Source: Ruminococcus sp. (GTDB taxonomy: Bacteria > Bacillota > Clostridia > Oscillospirales > Acutalibacteraceae). Taken from it: a DNA stretch of 5,001 bases. A program made the translations under genes and the position numbers. The notes below the pieces were generated by a model that saw only the letters and a list, made by a program, of their open reading frames with translations, did not search any database and had not been told where the DNA came from. Location of the stretch: positions 1-5,001 of the forward strand of contig JAFOED010000142.1 in NCBI GenBank assembly GCA_017380355.1, in the 5' to 3' direction. Positions 1 to 5,001 of this stretch are shown here, in pieces. Position 1 is the first letter of the stretch. The number at the start of each line of letters is the position of its first letter.

Positions 1-17
1 GATTGTACATAGTTTAC

Positions 18-46
18 TTGTCAAGTTAACCTACTTGTGATATGAT
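18..46 (+). promoter_or_regulatory. Sigma-A-type promoter upstream of lepA
   Basis: A -35 box TTGTCA lies at 18-23 and a -10 box TATGAT at 41-46, with an ideal 17-nt spacer. TG at 38-39 also gives an extended -10 (TGnTATGAT). Transcription would start near position 53, leaving a leader of roughly 95 nt before the lepA start codon. A second -10-like hexamer, TATACT at 47-52, has no good -35 partner. The match is seen directly; activity is inferred. Confidence 0.6.
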
Positions 47-137
47 TATACTGTGAATTTGTGTGCAGATGCGGATTTGTAATTACTTTTGGTTATTACG
101 CGCTTTTGCATACAAAAACTACGATATTTTTATTTAC

Positions 138-144
138 AGGTGAT
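138..144 (+). promoter_or_regulatory. Ribosome binding site that sets the lepA start
   Basis: AGGTGAT is a 7-nt match to the complement of the 16S rRNA 3' end (the AGGAGGTGATC consensus). Its AGG core lies 8 nt before the TTG at 149. The in-frame TTG at 89 has no such site, and the in-frame GTG at 140 overlaps the site itself, so this element favours TTG 149 as the start. Confidence 0.6.
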
Positions 145-148
145 TAAC

Positions 149-1960
149 TTGGCATTTAATCAGGATAAAATCAGAAACTTCAGCATAATAGCTCATATCG
201 ACCACGGAAAAAGTACTCTCGCTGACCGAATTCTCGAGCACACACAGAGTGTTGCTGTGAGAGATATGGAGGACCAGCTTCTGGACGATATGGATCTCGA
301 GCGTGAACGCGGTATTACTATCAAAGCTCACGCGGTTACTCTCGAATATAAAGCAAGTGACGGTGAGGTGTATCAGTTCAACCTCATCGACACACCAGGT
401 CACGTCGACTTTAACTACGAGGTATCCCGTTCACTCGCTGCGTGTGAGGGTGCGGTGCTTGTAGTCGACGCTTCACAGGGTATTGAAGCACAGACTCTGG
501 CTAATACTTATCTCGCGGTTGATTCCGGACTCGAGATTGTTCCTGTTGTAAACAAAATCGACCTTCCGTCTGCCGATCCAGAGCGTGTAATAAACGAAAT
601 CGAGGACATCATCGGAATTCCGGCACAGGACGCTCCGCAGGTAAGCGCAAAAGCAGGTCTTAATATCCCTGCTGTGCTTGAAAAAATCGTAACAGACGTT
701 CCTGCTCCTGTGGGCGATATCAACGCTCCGCTTAAAGCGATGATTTTTGACTCTTATTATGACTCCTACAAAGGTGTTATTATATATGTAAGGATAAAAG
801 AGGGCCAGATTCACAAGGGTGACGAGTTCAAACTTATGGCTACAGGTTCTGTATTCAACGTTGTTGAGTGCGGATATATGAGAGCAACTTCGCTTGAAGA
901 GAGAGAAGGTCTCTACGCAGGCGAAGTAGGTTACATCACAGCATCTATCAAGAGTTTGCAGGACGCACAGGTTGGCGACACAGTCACACTCACAGAAAAT
1001 CCTGCTGATATGCCACTTCCAGGTTACAGAGAAGTTCAGTCGATGGTATTCTGCGGTGTGTATCCTGCAGATGGCGCACGCTACGGCGATTTAAGAGATG
1101 CTCTCGATAAACTTAAGTTAAACGACGCGTCTTTATCTTTCGAGCCAGAAACTTCTGTTGCTTTAGGTTTTGGTTTCAGATGCGGTTTTTTAGGACTTCT
1201 TCATATGGAGATTATTCAGGAGCGACTCGAGCGTGAGTATAACCTTGACCTCATCACAACAGCTCCGTCAGTTAACTATAAAATCACACGCACATCGGGC
1301 GAAACAGAAATGATTTCCAACCCGACCAACTACCCTGACCCTGCGCTTATTGCGTCAGCAGAAGAGCCGATTACTGATGCTCACATCTACGCTCCTAGCG
1401 AATACGTCGGTAATATTATGGAGCTTTGTCAGGACAGACGTGGTACTTTTATTGGTATGGACTACATCGACTCCGATCGTGTTGATATTCACTACGAGCT
1501 TCCGCTCGCTGAGATTATCTACGACTTCTTCGATACTCTCAAATCTCGTACACGTGGATATGCGTCATTTGACTACGAGATGAAAGAGTACAGAGAGTCA
1601 AAGCTTGTAAAACTCGATATTATGCTTAACGGTGACACGGTGGACGCACTGTCGTTTATTATCCATGCTGAAAAGGCATATGCCCGTGCTCGTAAAATGG
1701 CTGAGAAACTCAAGGAAAATATTCCTCGTCAGCTCTTCGAAGTTCCGATTCAGGCGTGTATCGGCGGTAAGATTATCGCACGTGAAACTGTAAAAGCTAT
1801 GCGTAAGGACGTACTTGCGAAATGTTACGGCGGTGACATCACCCGTAAGAAAAAGCTCCTCGAAAAACAGAAAGAGGGTAAAAAGCGTATGCGCTCTCTC
1901 GGTACTGTTGAAGTTCCACAGGAAGCGTTTATGGCTGTGCTTAAACTTGATACGGATTAA
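149..1960 (+). CDS. lepA: Elongation factor 4 (LepA), ribosome-associated translational GTPase
   Basis: LepA/EF4 is a conserved ribosome-binding GTPase related to EF-G, with proposed roles in translation fidelity, back-translocation or ribosome assembly. It acts in the cytoplasm or at the membrane. Counting from TTG 149, the product is 603 residues, close to the 599-612 usual for LepA. All GTPase motifs are present: P-loop AHIDHGKS at about 15-22, switch ERGITIKA at about 53-60, DTPGH at about 81-85, NKID at about 135-138 and SAK at about 166-168. EF-G-like domains follow. The LepA-specific C-terminal domain ends with YGGDITRKKKLLEKQKEGKK followed by VPQEAF. The reading frame stays open up to TTG 89, but those 20 extra residues resemble no LepA N-terminus, whereas (M)AFNQDKIRNFSIIAHIDHG does. 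The start is therefore a TTG with a good ribosome site. The gene is monocistronic: a promoter precedes it and a terminator follows. In many Firmicutes lepA is followed by hemW; here it is not. Family assignment is certain; the start is likely. Confidence 0.97.
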   Translation: MAFNQDKIRNFSIIAHIDHGKSTLADRILEHTQSVAVRDMEDQLLDDMDLERERGITIKAHAVTLEYKASDGEVYQFNLIDTPGHVDFNYEVSRSLAACEGAVLVVDASQGIEAQTLANTYLAVDSGLEIVPVVNKIDLPSADPERVINEIEDIIGIPAQDAPQVSAKAGLNIPAVLEKIVTDVPAPVGDINAPLKAMIFDSYYDSYKGVIIYVRIKEGQIHKGDEFKLMATGSVFNVVECGYMRATSLEEREGLYAGEVGYITASIKSLQDAQVGDTVTLTENPADMPLPGYREVQSMVFCGVYPADGARYGDLRDALDKLKLNDASLSFEPETSVALGFGFRCGFLGLLHMEIIQERLEREYNLDLITTAPSVNYKITRTSGETEMISNPTNYPDPALIASAEEPITDAHIYAPSEYVGNIMELCQDRRGTFIGMDYIDSDRVDIHYELPLAEIIYDFFDTLKSRTRGYASFDYEMKEYRESKLVKLDIMLNGDTVDALSFIIHAEKAYARARKMAEKLKENIPRQLFEVPIQACIGGKIIARETVKAMRKDVLAKCYGGDITRKKKLLEKQKEGKKRMRSLGTVEVPQEAFMAVLKLDTD

Positions 1961-2092
1961 TTTTTCGGCTATGTGGATATTGCACAATTATGAGCAAGGA
2001 TATTTGTGCACAAAAACGGAGAAACAGAAAATTCGACATATTCAGCTTGATGTTTTAACGTTTTAAAGCGTAAAATTTTATAAAAAGTATAC

Positions 2093-2134
2093 AACCGACG
2101 GGTAGGTATTTTCTACCTGTCGGTTTTGCTTTTT
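2093..2134 (+). terminator. Rho-independent terminator of lepA
   Basis: The arms ACCGACGGGTAG (2094-2105) and CTACCTGTCGGT (2113-2124) pair over 12 bp with one G-U pair. The loop is 7 nt, and one further A-T pair (2093/2125) can form. The T-rich tail TTTTGCTTTTT runs from 2124 to 2134. It lies about 130 nt after the lepA stop and just before the next promoter, so it insulates the two genes. The stretch 1961-2092 between the stop and this hairpin is AT-rich, and I see no gene in it. Confidence 0.9.
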
Positions 2135-2137
2135 GTA

Positions 2138-2166
2138 TTGAATAAGTGCAATATTAGTAGTATAAT
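2138..2166 (+). promoter_or_regulatory. Sigma-A-type promoter of the dockerin protein gene
   Basis: TTGAAT at 2138-2143 and a perfect TATAAT at 2161-2166 are separated by 17 nt. Transcription would start near 2173. The leader would be only about 25 nt and would hold AGGAGG at 2185-2190, 8 nt before the ATG at 2199. The -35 box begins four bases after the T-tail of the preceding terminator, so the gene has its own compact, apparently strong transcription and translation signals. An imperfect dyad (2154-2177) overlaps the -10 and start site. Confidence 0.75.
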
Positions 2167-2198
2167 TAATACACTAAAATTTTTAGGAGGCAAAACCA

Positions 2199-4652
2199 AT
2201 GAAAAAATTACTTTGCGTTGTTGTTGCAATTGCTATGTTACTTTCTAACTTAGCTATCGTTGCTTCAGCAGCCGACACAACTTTCACAGTTGCTGGTGAT
2301 TTCCTTACACCTGCTTGGGATCCAACAGCAAACGAAATGACAGCAGGCACATATGAGTTTGACGGCGCAGCTTATGACTATGCTCTCACAGCTGAAGTTG
2401 CTGCTGCAGGTACATACAACTTCAAGGTTACTAACGGTACTTGGGAGGTTGCTTATCCTGCTGCAAACTTCACATTCGTAACAACAGATGCCGGTGAAGT
2501 AACAATCTACTTCGATTCTACAACACAGGCTATCGCTGTTGGTGGCGACATTATCGACAACTCAGAGTTCGTTGTTGAGTCAGTTACAGCAGTAGGTAAC
2601 GGTGACGGCGCTTGGTTAAACGGCGTTAACTGGGATCCAGCAGCTACTGAGAACGACCTCACAGAGATCGAACCAGGCGTATGGCAGATCGTTTACGAGA
2701 ACATCGAAGATTACGATATGTATCAGGTTAAGTTCGCAGTAAACCACTCATGGGCATACAACTGGACAAGCGACGGCGTATTTGACGGCCAGATAAATCC
2801 AAACAATGTTGTTGAGGTTAACGGTTCAACTGTTACACTTACAATCGACATCAACGGCTTTGACTTCGCTACAAAAGAGGGTTCAGTTGTTACATCATTC
2901 GAAGTAACACCTCCAGTAGAAGAGACAGAGCCATCTGAGGAACCATCTTCAGAAGAGCCATCTTCAGAAGAACCATCTTCAGAAGAGCCATCAGAGGAGC
3001 CATCTTCAGAGGAACCATCTTCAGAGGAACCATCTTCAGAGGAGCCATCTTCAGAAGAACCATCATCAGAGGAGCCATCTTCGGAGGAGCCATCAGAGGA
3101 TGCATTCTTCTCAGTTGCAGGTGACTTCCTTACACCAGCTTGGACACCAGCTGCAAACGAGATGACAAAGGGCGCTTACGAGTTTGACGGCGTAGCTTAT
3201 GACTATGCTATCACAGCTGAAGTTGCTGCTGCAGGTACATACAACTTCAAGGTTACTAACGGTACATGGGATGTTGCATACCCAGCTAACAACGTTACAT
3301 TCACAGCAACAGCTGCTGGTGAAGTAACAATCTACTTCGATTCAACTACACAGGCAATCGCTATTGATGGCGAAATCCTCGACAAATCAGAATTTGTTGT
3401 TGATAGCATCACAGCAGTAGGTAACGGTGACGGCGCTTGGTTAAACGGCGTTGCATGGGATCCTGCAGCTACTGAGAACGACCTCACAGAGATCGAGCCA
3501 GGCGTATGGCAGATCGTTTACGAAAACATCGAAGCATACGATGTATATCAGGTTAAATTCGCAGTAAACCACTCATGGGCATACAACTGGTCAAGCGACG
3601 GTATCTTCGACGGCCAGACAAACCCTAACAACGTTGTTGAGGTTGACGGTTCAACTGTTACACTTACAATCGACATCAACGGCTTCAACTTCGCTACAAA
3701 AGAAGGTACAGTTGTTACATCATTCGTTGTAACACCTCCAGAAGAAGAGCCATCTTCAGAGGAGCCATCTTCAGAGGAGCCATCTTCAGAAGAACCATCT
3801 TCAGAAGAACCAGAAGTTAAGAATGTTATCTACTTCGATGCAAACTCAGCTAACTGGGGCGAATTCAAGAAGGTATTCTGCCACGTTTGGGTATACGGCG
3901 GTGACGCATTCTACTCATGGCAGGCAAAGAAGGAAACATGTACAGACGCTGACGGCGACGGTATCTGGGAATACAACTTCGACGATAAGGGTATCGCTCT
4001 TGAAGATGGCGTACTCTACGCAGTTATCTTCTCTAACGAGAACGGCGCTCAGACATACAACCTCTTATTCGATACAACATGCTTAGAAGATACAGCTTAT
4101 GTTGTAGAAGACGTATACGAGAACCCAGAAGACGGCTCAAAGACATGTCAGGTTGCTTTCTGGAAGAACCAGGATCCTGCAGTATTCGGTCCAGAGATGG
4201 TTATCACATCACTCGGTAACGTAATCGGTACATGCGTTCCTACAACAACAACAGCTCAGGGTATCTTAGAAGCTTGGCTTGCTAACGCAGCTAAAATTGA
4301 TAACGTAAGAACATACACAGGTAAGACAGACCAGCAGATCATCGACGATATCGCTGAGGGTCTCGGCCTTACAGCTGCAGAAGCTGCTGATGCTATTGCT
4401 AACACAGAAGCTGTAGTTGACTGGAATGAAGAAGATTCACTTATCGGTTACGAGCCAGTTATCGGTGACGTAAACGGTGACGGTGATGTTACAGTACTCG
4501 ACGCTACACTTGTTCAGCGTGCAGTTGCTAAGACTTCTTCACTCGATGATACACAGGCAGCTTGTGCTGATGTAAACGGCGACGGCGACGTTTCAGTACT
4601 TGACGCTACAATTATCCAGCGTTTTGTTGCTAAAATTATCACAGAGTTTTAA
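2199..4652 (+). CDS. Secreted non-catalytic starch-binding dockerin protein (X25-like x4, CBM26-like, dockerin I)
   Basis: This is probably an extracellular starch-adhesion subunit that docks onto a cohesin scaffold. Residues 1-24 are a Sec signal peptide (KK, hydrophobic core, ASA cleavage before A25). Residues 29-239 and 304-514 are near-identical cassettes. Each has an X25-like module starting VAGDFLTPAW, with a YNFKV-to-W core (W40/W82 and W315/W357), then a second, related module with AVGNGDGAWLNG and HSWAYNW (W139, W145, W185, W189 and the +275 equivalents). PSSEE linkers lie at 245-300 and 518-538. About 541-640 resembles CBM26 (VIYFDANSANW, VWVYGG, a DADGDG loop at 583-588). About 684-740 is predicted helical and unassigned. 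757-812 is a type I dockerin. All mature cysteines (561, 581, 628, 650, 679, 789) lie C-terminal to the cassettes. No hydrolase domain, LPXTG or SLH motif is visible. Dockerin and signal peptide are firm; starch as ligand is inferred from X25/CBM26 resemblance. It recalls the Sas proteins of the R. bromii amylosome. ATG 2199 has AGGAGG 8 nt upstream. Confidence 0.9.
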   Translation: MKKLLCVVVAIAMLLSNLAIVASAADTTFTVAGDFLTPAWDPTANEMTAGTYEFDGAAYDYALTAEVAAAGTYNFKVTNGTWEVAYPAANFTFVTTDAGEVTIYFDSTTQAIAVGGDIIDNSEFVVESVTAVGNGDGAWLNGVNWDPAATENDLTEIEPGVWQIVYENIEDYDMYQVKFAVNHSWAYNWTSDGVFDGQINPNNVVEVNGSTVTLTIDINGFDFATKEGSVVTSFEVTPPVEETEPSEEPSSEEPSSEEPSSEEPSEEPSSEEPSSEEPSSEEPSSEEPSSEEPSSEEPSEDAFFSVAGDFLTPAWTPAANEMTKGAYEFDGVAYDYAITAEVAAAGTYNFKVTNGTWDVAYPANNVTFTATAAGEVTIYFDSTTQAIAIDGEILDKSEFVVDSITAVGNGDGAWLNGVAWDPAATENDLTEIEPGVWQIVYENIEAYDVYQVKFAVNHSWAYNWSSDGIFDGQTNPNNVVEVDGSTVTLTIDINGFNFATKEGTVVTSFVVTPPEEEPSSEEPSSEEPSSEEPSSEEPEVKNVIYFDANSANWGEFKKVFCHVWVYGGDAFYSWQAKKETCTDADGDGIWEYNFDDKGIALEDGVLYAVIFSNENGAQTYNLLFDTTCLEDTAYVVEDVYENPEDGSKTCQVAFWKNQDPAVFGPEMVITSLGNVIGTCVPTTTTAQGILEAWLANAAKIDNVRTYTGKTDQQIIDDIAEGLGLTAAEAADAIANTEAVVDWNEEDSLIGYEPVIGDVNGDGDVTVLDATLVQRAVAKTSSLDDTQAACADVNGDGDVSVLDATIIQRFVAKIITEF
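2283..2915 (+). repeat. Intragenic duplicated cassette, copy A (two X25-like modules)
   Basis: This segment encodes residues 29-239. It aligns without any gap to copy B at 3108-3740, at a constant offset of 825 nt (275 codons). By eye I count about 30 differing residues in 211, so the copies are roughly 86% identical in protein. The first module (29-121) carries 18 of the differences and the second (122-239) only 12. Confidence 0.95.
2931..3098 (+). repeat. Tandem repeat encoding the first PSSEE linker
   Basis: There are nine 15-bp units (CCATCTTCAGARGAR, encoding PSSEE) with shorter 12-bp PSEE-type units at the start (245), middle (264) and end (298). Proline is always CCA and the serine pair is TCTTCA, while the glutamate codons alternate between GAA and GAG. 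The result is a highly acidic, proline-spaced, presumably extended and flexible linker of about 56 residues between the two cassettes. Confidence 0.95.
3108..3740 (+). repeat. Intragenic duplicated cassette, copy B (two X25-like modules)
   Basis: This encodes residues 304-514 and is the partner of copy A. Long stretches are identical or nearly so in DNA. For example, the segments around 2640-2708 and 3465-3533 differ at only a few third positions. That indicates a recent duplication or ongoing gene conversion. The module boundaries and all aromatic residues considered as ligand candidates are kept in both copies. Confidence 0.95.
3750..3812 (+). repeat. Tandem repeat encoding the second PSSEE linker
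   Basis: Four 15-bp PSSEE units (prolines 518, 523, 528, 533) plus a closing proline codon separate cassette B from the CBM26-like module. It uses the same unit and the same codons as the first linker but is much shorter, about 21 residues against about 56. Confidence 0.95.
4467..4634 (+). other. Type I dockerin domain (within the 2199-4652 gene)
   Basis: Two F-hand calcium loops, DVNGDGDVTVLD (757-768) and DVNGDGDVSVLD (791-802), are each followed by a helix starting AT and containing QR and a lysine (Q773 R774 K778; Q807 R808 K812). Calcium ligands at loop positions 1, 3, 5 and 12 are D, N, D, D in both. Loop positions 10-11, usual cohesin-recognition positions, are V-L in both halves, not the S-T typical of Clostridium thermocellum. 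The near-perfect symmetry of the halves would permit two binding orientations. The known role of the fold is calcium-dependent binding to cohesins on a scaffold. Confidence 0.95.
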
Positions 4653-4670
4653 TTAACTCAATATAAAAAC

Positions 4671-4703
4671 AGACGGTGAGCAGAGTTTCTGCTCACCGTT
4701 TTC
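4671..4703 (+). terminator. Rho-independent terminator of the dockerin protein gene
   Basis: The arms ACGGTGAGCAGA (4673-4684) and TCTGCTCACCGT (4688-4699) pair perfectly over 12 bp around a 3-nt loop. The stem is GC-rich at its base and runs into TTTT (4699-4702). It lies about 20 nt after the stop codon, the normal place for a terminator. Confidence 0.9.
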
Positions 4704-4711
4704 TTGTATAA

Positions 4712-4738
4712 TAAAAACCACGCGATAGTCGCGTGGTT
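4712..4738 (-). terminator. Perfect hairpin with a T-tract on the - strand (probable convergent terminator)
   Basis: AACCACGCGA (4716-4725) and TCGCGTGGTT (4729-4738) form a perfect 10-bp stem with a 3-nt loop. Read on the - strand, the stem is followed by five T residues (A-tract 4713-4717 on +) and then more AT. That is the layout of a terminator for a gene coming leftward from beyond the window. On the + strand there is no useful T-tract after the stem. No - strand gene is visible inside the window. Confidence 0.6.
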
Positions 4739-4783
4739 CCCAAAAGGTTAACCGATAAAAAGAAATACAAATGATACAAGGGA

Positions 4784-4966
4784 AAGGCTCCCCTGTGTAA
4801 GGGGAGCTGTCAGCGTAGCTGACTGAGGGGTTGTTAACGTAACATTCGTATTGAATCATCCTGTGAAACAATCCCTCCACCACTAATCGTGGTCCTTTTT
4901 GCACCCTTTTGTCGCTTTGCGACATTTCCCCTGACAGTGGAATCATTCTTTACACAAGGGAGGCTT
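4784..4966. mobile_element. MITE-like miniature repeat element, about 183 bp
   Basis: The ends are imperfect terminal inverted repeats: AAGGCTCCCCTGTGTAA (4784-4800) and TTACACAAGGGAGGCTT (4950-4966) match at 15 of 17 positions when one is reverse-complemented. Inside are short perfect hairpins: 4787-4794 with 4800-4807, GTCAGC/GCTGAC (4809-4814 with 4818-4823), ACCAC/GTGGT (4879-4883 with 4889-4893) and TGTCGC/GCGACA (4910-4915 with 4919-4924). It has no coding capacity. I recognise the GGGGAGCTGTCAGC...GCTGACTGAGGGG end and the ACAATCCCTCC motif as common in interspersed small repeats of gut clostridial genomes; that is memory, not a search. A clear target-site duplication could not be identified, so the outer limits may be off by a few bases. 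The remaining 3' sequence, 4967-5001, shows nothing I can name. Confidence 0.7.
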
Positions 4967-5001
4967 ATATTATCTTTCATTTTATGAGTAGCAGTAACGG
5001 A

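Noticed and set aside
1598..1987. 129-codon - strand open frame over the end of lepA
   Set aside because: It is an antisense shadow of the lepA 3' end, with no recognisable domain and no independent ribosome site.
1980..2013. TTGCACAA and the palindrome TTGTGCACAA forming a 7-bp inverted repeat with a 16-nt gap after lepA
   Set aside because: The arms are short, the spacing is long, there is no T-tract and no promoter nearby. The true terminator lies at 2093-2134.
1815..2066. 83-codon + strand frame overlapping the lepA end and extending into the intergenic region
   Set aside because: Most of it lies in an alternative frame of lepA. The short tail after the stop has no start signal and no recognisable product.
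2931..3098. CRISPR-like or minisatellite non-coding array
   Set aside because: The repeats are in frame, 12-15 bp without spacers, and encode a Pro/Ser/Glu linker inside an intact gene.
2890..3105. 71-codon - strand frame rich in MVPLKMAP repeats
   Set aside because: It is simply the antisense reading of the 15-bp PSSEE linker repeats.
4653..4946. 97-codon - strand open frame after the dockerin gene
   Set aside because: It reads through both terminator hairpins and the miniature repeat (the NNPSVSYADSSPYTGEP part is translated repeat end). There is no ribosome site before its ATG, and composition is unlike the neighbours.

Overview
The window holds two complete genes on the + strand, each with its own promoter and terminator, followed by a gene-free 3' end carrying back-to-back hairpins and a miniature repeat element. 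The likely source is a gut clostridial Firmicute of the Ruminococcaceae/Oscillospiraceae type, close in lifestyle to Ruminococcus bromii. The reasons are consensus sigma-A-type promoters, a strong AGGAGG ribosome site, a secreted protein with starch-binding-type modules and a ruminococcal-style dockerin, and a small interspersed repeat of a kind I recognise from gut clostridial genomes. This placement is by pattern recognition, not by a search.

Layout: 1-148 promoter and leader; 149-1960 lepA (elongation factor 4), most likely starting at a TTG codon; 1961-2198 intergenic, with a strong rho-independent terminator and then the promoter and ribosome site of the next gene; 2199-4652 a secreted, non-catalytic, 817-residue dockerin protein; 4653-5001 non-coding, with a + strand terminator, a hairpin that reads as a - strand terminator, and a roughly 183-bp MITE-like element with imperfect terminal inverted repeats.

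The two genes look functionally unrelated: a housekeeping ribosome-associated GTPase, and an extracellular starch-adhesion component. The second gene is the interesting part. After a signal peptide it carries two almost identical 211-residue cassettes, each with two X25-like starch-binding-type modules. A tandem PSSEE linker follows each cassette, then a CBM26-like module, a short helical segment and a C-terminal type I dockerin. No glycoside hydrolase domain is visible. The simplest reading is a starch-binding subunit that plugs into a cohesin scaffold, as in the R. bromii amylosome and its Sas proteins. The cassette duplication and the 15-bp repeats in the linkers suggest a gene that changes length by recombination and slippage.
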